Source: Arcobacter aquimarinus (GTDB taxonomy: Bacteria > Campylobacterota > Campylobacteria > Campylobacterales > Arcobacteraceae). From it: DNA of 64,000 bases. Below, piece by piece: positions 10,264-20,022 of the stretch (its first letter is position 1; each line of letters starts with the position of its first letter). The notes under the pieces were generated by a model. The model saw only the letters and a program-made list of their open reading frames with translations. It did not search any database and had not been told where the DNA came from. The position numbers were made by a program, and so were the translations under genes. The stretch spans positions 372,001-436,000 of the forward strand of contig NZ_CP030944.1 in the NCBI RefSeq assembly GCF_013177635.1, read 5' to 3'.

Positions 10264-11514
10264 TTAGTTTTTTAAATATGTTTTAAATTCTTGAGGGAAT
10301 TTTTTAACAATACTTGAAATAATATCTTTTACTGCTGGTGCAAAAACACAAACAGTTTTCCCATTCATCGTATCACATACATCAAGTATAGTTTTTAAAT
10401 CCTCGTTTGAAGCATCTCCATTTAAGACTTTTTTTAAAATCTTGTCAATCCAGCCAGTACCCTCTCTACAAGGTGTACATTGTCCGCAAGACTCATGGTG
10501 ATAAAATTCTATAATATTTTTTGCTACATCAACCATTGATGTATCTTCATCAATAACTATCATTCCTCCTGTACCTAAAGTTGAACCTATATCCCACATT
10601 GATTCATAATCCAAAACAGCTTTTTCTACTTCAGAAGCAGTTAATATTGGACAAGATGAACCTCCTGGAATAATTGCTTTTAATTTTTTACCTTCTTTCA
10701 TTCCACCACCAAGAATGTTTAGAAAATCTATCATTTTATTACCATAGGCCATTTCATAAACACCTGGATTTCTAACAGGTCCTGAAATTGCAAATAGCAT
10801 TGTTCCTGGTGATTTTTCAGTTCCATATTTAGTGTAACCTTCTGCTCCATTTTCTACAATATTTGGAACAGAAGCGATGGTTTCTACATTATTTACGGTT
10901 GCTGGATTATCAAAGAACCATTCACACTCTTTTCCATGTGGTTTAAGTCTTGGATGTCCTCGTTTTCCTTCAAGTGATTCAATAAGTGCAGATTTTTCTC
11001 CACAAATATATGCACCACCTCCTCTATGAACTGTAATATCAATTTTAAAATCATATTTGTTCATAATTTTATCACCAATAATAGCAGCTTGGTAGGCTTC
11101 TTTTATTGCTTCATTTAATCTATCAATAAAAAATTTGTATTCACCTCTTATATAAATATAAGCATGATGTGCATTTATTGCATAGCAAGTACAAATAATA
11201 CCTTCTATTAAAAGATGTGGATCGTACTGGAAAATTTGTCTATCTTTAAAAGTTCCAGGTTCACTTTCATCTCCATTTACTATTAAGTAAGCTGGTCTTG
11301 GATCATTTTTTGGCATTAGTTCCCATTTTGGTCCACAAGCAGCTCCACCACCACCTTTCCCTCTAAGTCCTGATTTTGTAACTTCAGCTGTTACTTCATC
11401 TGGAGTCATAGCAAAAAGTTTATCAATTGAAGAGTATCTTCCATTTGCTAGAGCAACTTCAAGTTTATGTGAATTTGGAATGTCAAAATTTTTGCTTACA
11501 ATTCTAGTTATCAT
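10264..11514 (-). CDS. nuoF: NADH-quinone oxidoreductase subunit F
   Basis: NADH- and FMN-binding subunit of complex I. The N3 cluster motif ESCGQCTPCREGTGW is near residue 345 and the nucleotide-binding block GEKSALIESLEGKRGHPRLK is near 172-191. The glycine-rich FMN loop reads GLRGKGGGGAACGPKW (around 49-64), where the family normally has GRGGAGF(P/S)TG. This departs from the norm at the Phe-Pro/Ser-Thr positions. Length (416) is normal. It overlaps nuoE by 11 bases. Campylobacter and Helicobacter lack NuoE/F, so their presence here marks a true NADH-oxidising complex or a modified one. Confidence 0.95.
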   Translation of the reverse strand: MITRIVSKNFDIPNSHKLEVALANGRYSSIDKLFAMTPDEVTAEVTKSGLRGKGGGGAACGPKWELMPKNDPRPAYLIVNGDESEPGTFKDRQIFQYDPHLLIEGIICTCYAINAHHAYIYIRGEYKFFIDRLNEAIKEAYQAAIIGDKIMNKYDFKIDITVHRGGGAYICGEKSALIESLEGKRGHPRLKPHGKECEWFFDNPATVNNVETIASVPNIVENGAEGYTKYGTEKSPGTMLFAISGPVRNPGVYEMAYGNKMIDFLNILGGGMKEGKKLKAIIPGGSSCPILTASEVEKAVLDYESMWDIGSTLGTGGMIVIDEDTSMVDVAKNIIEFYHHESCGQCTPCREGTGWIDKILKKVLNGDASNEDLKTILDVCDTMNGKTVCVFAPAVKDIISSIVKKFPQEFKTYLKN

Positions 11515-11989
11515 TTTTGCACTCCTTAATTAATTCATCAACTTTTTCAATAGTAAGTTTTTCATGGTAAACACCATTTAATGCAAACATAGGAGCCCCA
11601 CCACAAGCTCCCATACACTCAACTTCACTTAGAGTAAATAAACCATCTTGACTTGTTTGACCAGCTTCAATACCAATAGTCTCTTTTATATGTTTTTTTA
11701 GCTCACGGCTACCACATAACATACAAGAGAGAGTTTTACAAAGTTCAATATGATACTTTCCGATAGGTTTTAAATTAAACATTGTATAAAAAGTTGCTAC
11801 TTCATAAACTTGTATTGGAGTTTTTCCAAGTCTATCTGCCACATAAATCATAGCTTCAGGACTTACCCATCCAATTTGTTCTTGAACTAACCAAAGTGCT
11901 GGTAACATACAAGAATCTATTTTTGGATATCTTGAAACGTATTCTTGAAATTTTGCTTCATTTTCAGGACTATATTTAAATGTGCTCAT
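11504..11989 (-). CDS. nuoE: NADH-quinone oxidoreductase subunit E
   Basis: Thioredoxin-fold [2Fe-2S] subunit (cluster N1a) of the NADH dehydrogenase module. The 161-residue protein has the expected Cys pairs in CKTLSCMLCGSRELKKHI (around residues 84-101) and CMGACGGAPM (around 125-134). The N-terminal helical part contains ALWLVQEQIGWVSPEAM. The start overlaps the nuoCD stop as TAATG and the end overlaps nuoF, so E and F are translationally coupled. Length matches the family. Confidence 0.95.
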   Translation of the reverse strand: MSTFKYSPENEAKFQEYVSRYPKIDSCMLPALWLVQEQIGWVSPEAMIYVADRLGKTPIQVYEVATFYTMFNLKPIGKYHIELCKTLSCMLCGSRELKKHIKETIGIEAGQTSQDGLFTLSEVECMGACGGAPMFALNGVYHEKLTIEKVDELIKECKNDN

Positions 11990-13623
11990 TATCTGTCAAA
12001 CTCCCCTGCAATAAAGTTCATACTAGCCATTGTTACAACTGCATCAGCTAACATGCCACCTTCTACAATTTTTGAGTATGCTGCTAGTGAATAAAAGCAA
12101 GGTGGTCTACATTTAACTTTATATGGTTTTCCACTTCCATCACTTACAATAAAAAATCCTAACTCCCCATTTCCAGCTTCAGTAAAACTATAATATTCAC
12201 CCTTTGGAACTTTAATACCCTCAAAAGTTAGTTTAAACTGATTCATCAAACCTTCTATATTTCCATAAACATCTTTTTTCGAAGGAAGTAAAATTCCAGG
12301 AGCATTTACATTTATTGCACCATCAGGAAGATTTTTCATAGCTTGTTTTATAATTCTAATTGATTGTAGCATCTCTTCAAATCTACACATCATTCGGTCA
12401 TAAACATCTCCATGACTTCCAATTACTACATCAAAATCAAAGTTTTCATAACCATAATATGGTCTATCTTTTCTTAAATCGTGTGCAACTCCAGCTGCTC
12501 TTAAATTAGGTCCTGTTATCCCATTTTTTAAAGCAAAATCAGCTTTTATAACTCCTACATCTTGAGTTCTATCATGGAAGATTTTATTATGAGCTATTAG
12601 TGATAAAGCATCACTTATTGCAACTTCTACATCTTTTAAAACAGCTGCTAAGTCTTCATCAAAACCTTTATATAAATCAAACTCTAATCCGCCAATTCTT
12701 GTATAAGTATTAGTAAGTCTTGCACCTGTTAATTTTGATAATAAATCATAAGCTTTATCTCTTGGTGCAAATAAATACCAAAAGTTTGTAAGTCCACCTA
12801 AATCTACCATATTCGCAGCATTACAAACAAGGTGGTCGATAATTCTACTTAGTTCCCCAATAATAACTCTTATCATTTTAGCTCTTGGAGTTATATCAAT
12901 ATTAAGCATCTCTTCAATAGCTTTTGAGTAACCAATATTATTTAAAATTGCACTACAATAATTTAGTCTATCTGTATAAGGAATAATTTGAGAATAAGTA
13001 TGATTTTCACACGCTTTTTCAAAACCTCTATGTAAATATCCAATTTCAGTTACACAAGCTGTAATTGTTTCACCTTCCATCGCAACAAAATTTCTAATTG
13101 TTCCATGTGATGCTGGATGTGATGGTCCAACATTTAAAAGCATTAAATCATTAATTTCTTCATCTGTATAAGCTTTAGATTTTAATAAAGGTAACATTTC
13201 ATCCATTAAATCTTCAGTATTTGTACAAATTTGACCTTTTGTAGTTTCATAATCTTTTCTTAATGGATGCCCAACAAATTGATGATGATTTAAAACTCTT
13301 TTTAAATTAGGATGACCAACGAAATTGATTCCATATTGGTCAAAAGTCTCTCTTTCCGCCCAATTTGCAGATTCATATAAATCACAGATTGAATCAATTT
13401 GTAAAGTTTCATCATCTACAAAAGTTTTTATAGTTAAATGTTTCTTAAATGTTAAATCTCTTAAGATGTAAATAACAGCAAATCTTGAAGCTGTAATATC
13501 TGGAAATTTTAGATAATCAATAGCTGTTATATCCAATAAAACAGTATAGTTTTCTTCATTTTTTAATTTTGAAATAGTAGATTTTAAATCTTTTGAATCA
13601 ATTAATATATCACATTTAAGCAT
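11989..13623 (-). CDS. nuoCD: NADH-quinone oxidoreductase subunits C and D (fused)
   Basis: Fusion of NuoC (about residues 1-150) and NuoD (about 155-544), both in the peripheral arm; the NuoD part builds the quinone site with NuoB and NuoH. The NuoC part ends with the conserved run [20 protein letters not shown]. The NuoD part opens with [20 protein letters not shown] and contains [20 protein letters not shown]. No internal stop separates the two. Fused nuoCD is known in other bacteria, including E. coli. The frame overlaps nuoB by 8 bases and nuoE by 1. Confidence 0.96.
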   Translation of the reverse strand: MLKCDILIDSKDLKSTISKLKNEENYTVLLDITAIDYLKFPDITASRFAVIYILRDLTFKKHLTIKTFVDDETLQIDSICDLYESANWAERETFDQYGINFVGHPNLKRVLNHHQFVGHPLRKDYETTKGQICTNTEDLMDEMLPLLKSKAYTDEEINDLMLLNVGPSHPASHGTIRNFVAMEGETITACVTEIGYLHRGFEKACENHTYSQIIPYTDRLNYCSAILNNIGYSKAIEEMLNIDITPRAKMIRVIIGELSRIIDHLVCNAANMVDLGGLTNFWYLFAPRDKAYDLLSKLTGARLTNTYTRIGGLEFDLYKGFDEDLAAVLKDVEVAISDALSLIAHNKIFHDRTQDVGVIKADFALKNGITGPNLRAAGVAHDLRKDRPYYGYENFDFDVVIGSHGDVYDRMMCRFEEMLQSIRIIKQAMKNLPDGAINVNAPGILLPSKKDVYGNIEGLMNQFKLTFEGIKVPKGEYYSFTEAGNGELGFFIVSDGSGKPYKVKCRPPCFYSLAAYSKIVEGGMLADAVVTMASMNFIAGEFDR

Positions 13624-14131
13624 CTAATATTCCTTTGTACTCTTTTATTCTGTCTTTAATAATTGATTCATCATTTGCTTTTTCTTGAATTCTCATAATT
13701 GCATCTAAAACAGCTTCAGGACGTGGAGGACAACCTGCTATATATTCATCAACTGGAATAATTTGGTCTATTCCTTGTAATGTTGTATAGTTATCATAAA
13801 ATCCACCGCTACAAGCACATGCACCCATAGAAATTACCCATTTTGGTTCACACATTTGTTCGTAGATTTTTTTTAAAATAGGAGCTTGTTTATATGAAAT
13901 TGTTCCTGCAACTATTAACAAATCAGCTTGTCTTGGAGAAAATCTTACAACTTCAGCACCAAATCGTGATAAGTCATATTTTGCACCAGCAACACTCATA
14001 AATTCTATACCACAACAAGCAGTTCCAAAAACCATTGGCCATAATGAATAAGATCTTCCCCAATTTACAGCATGGTCAAGTCTTGTAGTAACTATTGAGT
14101 CACCTAATTTTGATTCAACTCCTAATCCCAT
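13616..14131 (-). CDS. nuoB: NADH-quinone oxidoreductase subunit B
   Basis: Carries cluster N2, the last iron-sulfur centre before quinone. The 171-residue protein has the adjacent Cys pair in [20 protein letters not shown] (around residues 36-55) and the later ligands in [13 protein letters not shown] (around 102-114) and [14 protein letters not shown]. Length is typical. It overlaps nuoA by 10 bases and nuoCD by 8, so translation of the first three genes is probably coupled. Confidence 0.97.
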   Translation of the reverse strand: MGLGVESKLGDSIVTTRLDHAVNWGRSYSLWPMVFGTACCGIEFMSVAGAKYDLSRFGAEVVRFSPRQADLLIVAGTISYKQAPILKKIYEQMCEPKWVISMGACACSGGFYDNYTTLQGIDQIIPVDEYIAGCPPRPEAVLDAIMRIQEKANDESIIKDRIKEYKGILDA

Positions 14132-14484
14132 AACAATGCCTTTTTCTTGTAGATATAAATTAATCCAGCAAATAATAATCCCATAAAAATAAACATCTTA
14201 ATAAGACCATAATATCCTAATTCAGCTACATTAACAGCCCAAGGAAACATAAAAATAATTTCCACATCAAATAATAGAAAAGAAATTGCAACAAGATAAA
14301 ATTTTACTGAAAATCTGATATTTGTATTTCCAACAGGATTAGTAACACCACTCTCATAAACACTATTTTTTATTTTTGAATTTTTATTTTTTGGTCCAAC
14401 AAACCTAGATAGCATAAAAACTGCAACAAGTATGAAAGCAATTGAGACAAAAATAACAGAAGCCAATATTAATTCAGTTGACAT
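14122..14484 (-). CDS. nuoA: NADH-quinone oxidoreductase subunit A
   Basis: First gene of the complex I operon; a small membrane subunit with three helices. The 120-residue protein has the family blocks [20 protein letters not shown] (around 43-62) and [14 protein letters not shown] (around 71-84), containing the conserved acidic residues. A Shine-Dalgarno-like AGGG lies about 7 bases before the ATG. The gene ahead on the same strand ends at 14612, leaving a 127-base promoter region. Confidence 0.96.
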   Translation of the reverse strand: MSTELILASVIFVSIAFILVAVFMLSRFVGPKNKNSKIKNSVYESGVTNPVGNTNIRFSVKFYLVAISFLLFDVEIIFMFPWAVNVAELGYYGLIKMFIFMGLLFAGLIYIYKKKALLWD

Positions 14485-14500
14485 TTTTTTCCCTATTTCT

Positions 14501-14534
14501 TAGTATTATTATAAGATTGTACACTAATTTATAA
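14501..14534 (-). promoter_or_regulatory. Probable nuo operon promoter
   Basis: Reading the minus strand, two sigma-70-type -10 hexamers lie before nuoA: TACAAT at 14521-14516 and TATAAT at 14513-14508. They would start transcription about 17-25 bases before the ATG. No convincing -35 box is seen, which is common in Campylobacterota. Which hexamer is used cannot be decided from sequence alone. Confidence 0.4.
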
Positions 14535-14611
14535 TACATAATAAAGTTTTTTTCTCAAAACTAACTTATTATAGATAGAGTGAGAAAAAAGGTAATACTT
14601 TATTTGAAAAA

Positions 14612-15790
14612 TCAATCTTTTTTAAATATAATCAATTCAGAAAGTGCTATTTCTAGGGCTTTTTGGCTTAGTGCAGTATTTAATCTAAAAAATCCATTTC
14701 CATTGTCACCAAAAGAAGCACCATCATTTAAAGCTAATTTTGATTTTGTTAATAAAATATTTTTGATTTCTTTATGTGATTTATTATTTTTTGAAAAATC
14801 TAACCATATAAGATAAGTAGCCTCGGGTATAAAAAAATCTATATTAATTTTATTGTTTTTAAAATACTCTTTTGTAAATAAAATATTATTCATAATATAT
14901 TCTTTTAATTCTTTAACATATAAAGAACCTTTTTCATAAGCTGCTTTTGTTGCAACATATCCAAAAAAGTTAATAGAATGAATTTCTCTTTTAATTGCTA
15001 TTTTTTTAAATTTTTTTAGAATTTCTTCATTTTTACTTATTGCATAAGCTGTGTTTAATCCAGCAATATTAAAAGTTTTTCCAGCACTATTTAATGTAAT
15101 AGTTTGATTTGCAATCTCTTTGGAAATAGAAGCCAATGGAGTGAATTTTTTAAAAGTAATATCACTATGAATTTCATCTGAAACTATAATTATATTGTGT
15201 TTGATACAAATATTTGCAAGTTTTTCAAGCTCCTCTTTACTCCAAACACGACCAACTGGATTATGAGGAGAACAAAGTGCTAAGATTTTTGTTTTAGAAG
15301 TTATTTTTTTTTCTAAATCTTCTAAATCCATTGTGTAATAACCATTTTCATCTTTTTTTAGTTCGTTTACAACTACTTTTCTATTGTTTGCTGTTACACA
15401 TTTAAAAAGTGGTGGATAAATTGGAGTTTGAACTATTACTTCATCATCAATTTCACTAAAGGCTTCAATACAAGCGCTATAGGCTGGAACTACTCCATTT
15501 ATTAAAAAAATATCATTTTGTTCTATTTCCCAATTGTGTTCATTTTTTTGCCAGTTAATTATTGAATTATAAAGTTCAGGTGTATCTATACTATAACCAT
15601 AAATTGAGTTTTTTGCTGATTCTATAATTGCATCGTTTATAAAAGCTGGAGTTTTAAAATCCATATCAGCAACCCAAAGAGGATTTAAATCCTCATATCC
15701 AAAATATCTTTTTAGACCATCATATTTTGTACAGTTCGTGTTTTTTCTATTTATTTCTTCATCAAAATTGTATTGAATATTATCAAGCAT
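14612..15790 (-). CDS. PatB/MalY-type aminotransferase (C-S beta-lyase)
   Basis: PLP-dependent fold type I enzyme of the MalY/PatB group, which usually cleaves cystathionine or cysteine conjugates to a thiol, pyruvate and ammonia. The 392-residue protein shows PLWVADMDFKTP near residue 37, the SPHNPVGRVWSKEEL block near 175, VSDEIHSDI near 208 and the PLP lysine in SAGKTFNIAGLN near 240. Length matches the group. It stands alone on the minus strand upstream of nuoA; co-transcription with nuo is not supported. A role in methionine biosynthesis as a MetC substitute is possible but inferred. Confidence 0.85.
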   Translation of the reverse strand: MLDNIQYNFDEEINRKNTNCTKYDGLKRYFGYEDLNPLWVADMDFKTPAFINDAIIESAKNSIYGYSIDTPELYNSIINWQKNEHNWEIEQNDIFLINGVVPAYSACIEAFSEIDDEVIVQTPIYPPLFKCVTANNRKVVVNELKKDENGYYTMDLEDLEKKITSKTKILALCSPHNPVGRVWSKEELEKLANICIKHNIIIVSDEIHSDITFKKFTPLASISKEIANQTITLNSAGKTFNIAGLNTAYAISKNEEILKKFKKIAIKREIHSINFFGYVATKAAYEKGSLYVKELKEYIMNNILFTKEYFKNNKINIDFFIPEATYLIWLDFSKNNKSHKEIKNILLTKSKLALNDGASFGDNGNGFFRLNTALSQKALEIALSELIIFKKD

Positions 15791-15882
15791 ATTTAAAACC
15801 TCTATTATAAACTATTTTTTATAGATAAAATGATATAAGATTTATACTAATTACCTTATTAGAGGTATAATTTGAGGGAAAA

Positions 15883-17694
15883 ATGAAAGAAGCAATAGAT
15901 TTATTAAAAAAACATGATTTACTAAAAATTATTGATGAAGAGTTAGATATTTATTTAGAAATTCCACATGTTGCATATGTTGAAGTAAAAAAAGAGGATT
16001 CAAAAGCAATTTTATTTACAAATGTAGTTGATAGAAAAAACAATAAAAAATTTGATATTCCTGTATTGATGAATGTATTTTGTAATGAAAAAGCAGTAAA
16101 ACTTTTTATTGGTGATGGAGATAAAATAGGTGCGGAAATAGAAAGTTTATTAAAAATGAAGCCACCTACAACCTTTAGTGAAAAACTTTCAACTTTTGGA
16201 AAACTTTTTGCACTTAAAAATACAATTCCTAAAAAATTAAAAGGCAAAGGTGAGTGCCAACAAGTAATAAAACTTGGAAGTGATGCAAAACTTTCTGATT
16301 TACCAATTCTTACAACTTGGGAACAAGATGGTGGTCCTTTTATTACTATGGGACAAGTTTATACAACTTCTTTAAATGGGGAATTAAAAAACCTTGGAAT
16401 GTATAGATTACAAGTTTACCCTGATAATACTTTAGGGCTTCATTGGCAAATTCATAAAGACTCAAATCATTTCTTTCATGAGTATAAAAAAGCAGGAAAA
16501 AAAATGCCTGTAAGTATTGGTATTGGTGGTGATCCTATGTATATTTGGTGTGGTCAAGCTCCTTTACCAATAGGAATTTTTGAACTTATGCTTTATGGTT
16601 TTGTAAAAAATAAAAATGCTCAACTTGTAAAATGTATTACAAATGATTTGTATGTTCCAAAAGATAATGATTTTGTTATTGAAGGTTTTGTTGACCCTTC
16701 ACAAATAAGAATTGAAGGACCTTTTGGAGATCATACAGGTTATTACACACTTGAAGAAGAGTATCCATTTATGGAAGTAACGGCAATTACAAGTAAAAAG
16801 AATCCTACATATTTAGCAACAGTTGTTGGAAAACCACCACTTGAAGATAAATATATGGGACATGCAACGGAGAGAATATTTTTACCACTTTTAAAAACAA
16901 CTGCTCCTGATTTAATTGATTATTATATGCCTGAAAATGGTGTTTTCCATAATCTTATAATGGCAAAAATTAAAACTTTATATCCAGGTCATGCAAGCCA
17001 GATGATGCATGCATTTTGGGGAGTAGGGCAAATGAGTTTTGTTAAACACGCAATTTTTGTAAATGAAGATGCACCTGATTTAACAAATGATGAAGAGATA
17101 ACAAAATATATTTTAAATAGAATAAATGTTGAAGATATGTTAATTTCAAAAGGTGTAGTTGATGCACTTGACCATTCATCTCCAAAATTTGCAGTGGGTG
17201 GAAAACTAGGACTTGATTGTACTGGTGATGAGGTTGCTGAACTTGGAATTACACTTTTAAAAGATGAGGTATTACTTGAAAAAATGCAGAATATTTCAAG
17301 TGATGTAAAAGCTTTAAAACAATATTTCCTTGATACAAAAAATCCAATAACAGTGATAAGTGTAGAAAAAACTAGAAATCAAAAATACCTATTTGAAGAA
17401 TTAAAACCACTGTTTGAACATATCAAAATTTTGATTATTGTAGATAGTGCTAAAAATGATGTAAATAATCCTTATATGCTTGTTTGGAGAGTTTGTAATA
17501 ATATTGATTCTAATAGAGATTTATTTATAGACGGACATACAATGTGTTTAGATGCAACAAATAAAAATTCATACGATAATTTCAAACGAAGATGGCCTGA
17601 TGATGTAGATTGTACAAAAGAGGTCATAGATTCTTTAAGACAGAGAAAAATTATTGATGTAAGTGATGAATTTATACAAAAATTCTATTTATAA
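15883..17694 (+). CDS. UbiD-family menaquinone biosynthesis decarboxylase
   Basis: A prenylated-FMN-dependent decarboxylase of the UbiD family. The length of 603 residues and the sequence fit the subgroup tied to the futalosine menaquinone pathway, which Campylobacterota use. Visible family regions include LPILTTWEQDGGPFITMGQV near residue 134, the DPSQIRIEGPFGDHTGYYT block near 272, and EEEYPFMEVTAITSKKNPTY after it. The start ATG is preceded by GAGGGAAAA. It faces the yjjB-like gene tail to tail across a shared terminator. Assignment to the menaquinone route rather than another aromatic acid is family-based. Confidence 0.85.
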   Translation: MKEAIDLLKKHDLLKIIDEELDIYLEIPHVAYVEVKKEDSKAILFTNVVDRKNNKKFDIPVLMNVFCNEKAVKLFIGDGDKIGAEIESLLKMKPPTTFSEKLSTFGKLFALKNTIPKKLKGKGECQQVIKLGSDAKLSDLPILTTWEQDGGPFITMGQVYTTSLNGELKNLGMYRLQVYPDNTLGLHWQIHKDSNHFFHEYKKAGKKMPVSIGIGGDPMYIWCGQAPLPIGIFELMLYGFVKNKNAQLVKCITNDLYVPKDNDFVIEGFVDPSQIRIEGPFGDHTGYYTLEEEYPFMEVTAITSKKNPTYLATVVGKPPLEDKYMGHATERIFLPLLKTTAPDLIDYYMPENGVFHNLIMAKIKTLYPGHASQMMHAFWGVGQMSFVKHAIFVNEDAPDLTNDEEITKYILNRINVEDMLISKGVVDALDHSSPKFAVGGKLGLDCTGDEVAELGITLLKDEVLLEKMQNISSDVKALKQYFLDTKNPITVISVEKTRNQKYLFEELKPLFEHIKILIIVDSAKNDVNNPYMLVWRVCNNIDSNRDLFIDGHTMCLDATNKNSYDNFKRRWPDDVDCTKEVIDSLRQRKIIDVSDEFIQKFYL

Positions 17695-17721
17695 AAAAGA
17701 GGAGAATTTCTTCTCTTTTTT
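17693..17721. terminator. Bidirectional intrinsic terminator
   Basis: The run AAAAAAGAGGAGAA is matched by TTCTTCTCTTTTTT with one G-T pair, forming an A/T-flanked hairpin usable from both strands. It lies exactly between the convergent UbiD-family gene and the yjjB-like gene and overlaps the UbiD stop codon. Confidence 0.75.
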
Positions 17722-18190
17722 AAATAACTGGACGATTTAATCTCATAAAATAGAGTGATGGTAAAGCAAGACCAAAACTAATAGCTCCCAAAATAGACAC
17801 AGCTTTTAATCCATTTTCAATAAAAGATTCTATTAATTCAGGTGTTACTCCATGACTATTCATATCAACTAGACTTATCATAGCTGCAAAAGCATAAGTT
17901 CCTGGAATCATAGGGATAATAGATGCAACAGTATAAACAGGTCTTGGAATCAGATATTTTCTTGACCAATAAAGTGCAACAATACCTATAAATGTTGATG
18001 CTAAAAATGTTGATATTTCAATTCCTAATCCTAAATGTAAAAATATGGTTCTTACTATATAAGTTATCGCTCCACCAAACGCACAATAAATCAAAGTATG
18101 TTTTGGAACATTAAAAACCATTGCAAAACCAACTGAAGCAATACTGGCAAATAATGATTCTATAAGCATTTTTATCACTAATTCAATCAT
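17720..18190 (-). CDS. yjjB: ThrE/YjjB-type small-molecule exporter subunit
   Basis: Small half of a two-gene ThrE-superfamily transporter. The 156-residue protein has about four to five membrane helices and the conserved stretch PRPVYTVASIIPMIPGTYAF around residues 82-101. Known members (E. coli YjjB with YjjP) export succinate; ThrE relatives export threonine and serine. It starts directly after the yjjP-like stop (ATG at 18190), so the pair is co-translated. The substrate here is not determined by sequence. Confidence 0.82.
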   Translation of the reverse strand: MIELVIKMLIESLFASIASVGFAMVFNVPKHTLIYCAFGGAITYIVRTIFLHLGLGIEISTFLASTFIGIVALYWSRKYLIPRPVYTVASIIPMIPGTYAFAAMISLVDMNSHGVTPELIESFIENGLKAVSILGAISFGLALPSLYFMRLNRPVI

Positions 18191-18964
18191 TTACCAACCT
18201 TTTATATTTAAAATAGCCATAGCTATAATTATTCCAATTGATGTGGCAATTGTAAGTAAAATTCCTTCCATCCAACGTCCCCAACCCATCATCAAATAAC
18301 CTTTTAGAGCATCCAAAAATGAGTTTACAAAAGAAAATCCTGGAGCTAATAATAAAACACTTGAAGCTAAGGCAATATTTGGTGTTGAACTAATACCATT
18401 TAATTGAGAAATACTTGCAATTAATGTTGCTGTAAAAGCTGTAATTCCAAAAGTAATAATCAACACAAATCTTTTTTTGGCTAATTCTTGTCTAACAAAC
18501 ATAGCAGTTGAAGAAGCTAAAAATGTTATAAAAAATGCACTCCAATCACTTCCTTGTAAGTATGCAAAAGAGGCGCATGCAATTCCAACCATAAAAACAA
18601 CAAGCCATCTATTATAATAATTTGGATTTAAATTTTTTAGAATTTCATCTAAGTACTTTACATCATGCTCATATTTTTCTATATCAATAACTATTTTTTG
18701 AATTTCACAAACAATTGACATGTTTATTGGTTTATGATGAACTCTTCTGGTTGTTGTAACTGATTGATTATTATGTAAAGTTGTTAAAACAATTGCAGAT
18801 GGAATTAGTGAAATTTCAACTGAATCTACTCCCAAAGCTCGTCCTAGTCTTTGAGCAGTTTGTTCAATCAAAATAGATTCAGCTCCAAATTCTGACATCA
18901 AAACAGCAGCTTTTATGATACCTCTTGTGATAATAGTTTGATCTTGATAGGTTAAATTATTCAT
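18191..18964 (-). CDS. yjjP: ThrE/YjjP-type exporter subunit (DUF1212)
   Basis: Large half of the ThrE-like transporter. The 257-residue protein has a soluble N-terminal domain with the family signature AQRLGRALGVDSVEISLIPS (around 37-56), followed by TTRRVHHKPINM and about five C-terminal membrane helices. It is the first gene of the pair with the yjjB-like gene. A TATAAT -10 box in the divergent gap (18965-19076) could serve it. Likely exports an organic or amino acid; substrate unknown. Confidence 0.82.
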   Translation of the reverse strand: MNNLTYQDQTIITRGIIKAAVLMSEFGAESILIEQTAQRLGRALGVDSVEISLIPSAIVLTTLHNNQSVTTTRRVHHKPINMSIVCEIQKIVIDIEKYEHDVKYLDEILKNLNPNYYNRWLVVFMVGIACASFAYLQGSDWSAFFITFLASSTAMFVRQELAKKRFVLIITFGITAFTATLIASISQLNGISSTPNIALASSVLLLAPGFSFVNSFLDALKGYLMMGWGRWMEGILLTIATSIGIIIAMAILNIKGW

Positions 18965-19076
18965 ATTCTCTTTTTTTAATGATATATTTTGTACGAATTA
19001 TATCAAATAGATATGTCAAAATTGTGATAATTTAAAAGAGTTTATTAGATATAATTTATACAATAAAGGAAAAGAT

Positions 19077-19409
19077 TTGAAAGAACTAACCACATATTAC
19101 ACAAATAAAAATATACTTTTTAAAGAGATTAAACAGATTTTACCAAAAGAGTTGGATTCAAGAAAGAAAATAGATATTTATGCTGCAACTACTATTGATT
19201 CAAAATTTTATGCGATATTTATAGTAGATTCGAAAAGTAGATTTATAAGAAAAAATGCCGATGATTTAATGGAACTTTGTGAAAAACTTACAAGTTATTT
19301 AGACCATAATTTTAAGAAAAAAGAGTTATTAATAAGTAGTCCACTTTGCTCAAAAGCAAAAGAGTATTTAAAACAAAATGATTGGAGTGTAAGAGTTGAT
19401 TTTATGTGA
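19077..19409 (+). CDS. Conserved hypothetical protein upstream of coaX
   Basis: A 110-residue soluble protein beginning at TTG; AAAGGA 7 bases upstream supports this start, and TATACAAT further upstream looks like its -10 box. No signal peptide or membrane helix. The sequence has an alpha/beta character (KIDIYAATTIDSKFYAIFIV near 32-51). I recognise no family. Its end overlaps coaX by 14 bases, so it is translated with coaX and hisG. The context suggests a small partner or regulator of housekeeping metabolism, but no function can be assigned. Confidence 0.75.
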   Translation: MKELTTYYTNKNILFKEIKQILPKELDSRKKIDIYAATTIDSKFYAIFIVDSKSRFIRKNADDLMELCEKLTSYLDHNFKKKELLISSPLCSKAKEYLKQNDWSVRVDFM

Positions 19410-20022
19410 TATAGGAAATACAACTTATCATTTTTTGATAAAAGGAAAACATAAAAAATATTTTTTAGATGAAAAAGTCCCAAAATTTGAAGATGAGATA
19501 TATTTTATTTCAGTAAATGAAAAAGCAAGTAAAAAACTACTTAAAAAAAATCCACAATCAAAAAATATAAATAAATTTTTAAACTTTTCTACAGCATATC
19601 AAGGTTTAGGAATTGATAGAGCTGTTGCTTGTAGTTTTCAAGATAATTGTGTGATAGTTGATGCTGGAAGTGCGATAACTGTTGATATTATAGAAAATGC
19701 TCAACATCAGGGTGGATTTATACTTTTAGGATTGCAAAGATTTAAAAAAAGTTATCCAAAAATATCAAAAAAATTAAAGTTTGATTTTGAAAAAAATATA
19801 AATTTAGATAAAATACCGCTTTGCACGAAAAATGCTATACAATATGCTATGCTAAAATCTATCATTTTACCTATCAAAGAAGTAAGTTTGAATAAAAATA
19901 TAATATTTACTGGTGGTGATGGAGAGTTTTTAAGTAAATATTTTGAAAATAGTGTATATAAAAAAGATTTAATATTTGAAAATATGAAAAGGATAATTGA
20001 TGCTAACAATTGCATTGCCTAA
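19396..20022 (+). CDS. coaX: Type III pantothenate kinase
   Basis: Phosphorylates pantothenate, first step of coenzyme A synthesis; an acetate/sugar kinase fold enzyme. The 208-residue protein has the phosphate-1 motif CDIGNTTYHF at the N terminus, GLGIDRAVAC near 74 and the phosphate-2-like VDAGSAITVDII near 92. TIGGG-type C-terminal glycines appear as FTGGDGEFL. It is short, as in Campylobacterota. It starts with TTG inside the preceding gene and overlaps the next by about 23 bases. Confidence 0.88.
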   Translation: MILCDIGNTTYHFLIKGKHKKYFLDEKVPKFEDEIYFISVNEKASKKLLKKNPQSKNINKFLNFSTAYQGLGIDRAVACSFQDNCVIVDAGSAITVDIIENAQHQGGFILLGLQRFKKSYPKISKKLKFDFEKNINLDKIPLCTKNAIQYAMLKSIILPIKEVSLNKNIIFTGGDGEFLSKYFENSVYKKDLIFENMKRIIDANNCIA

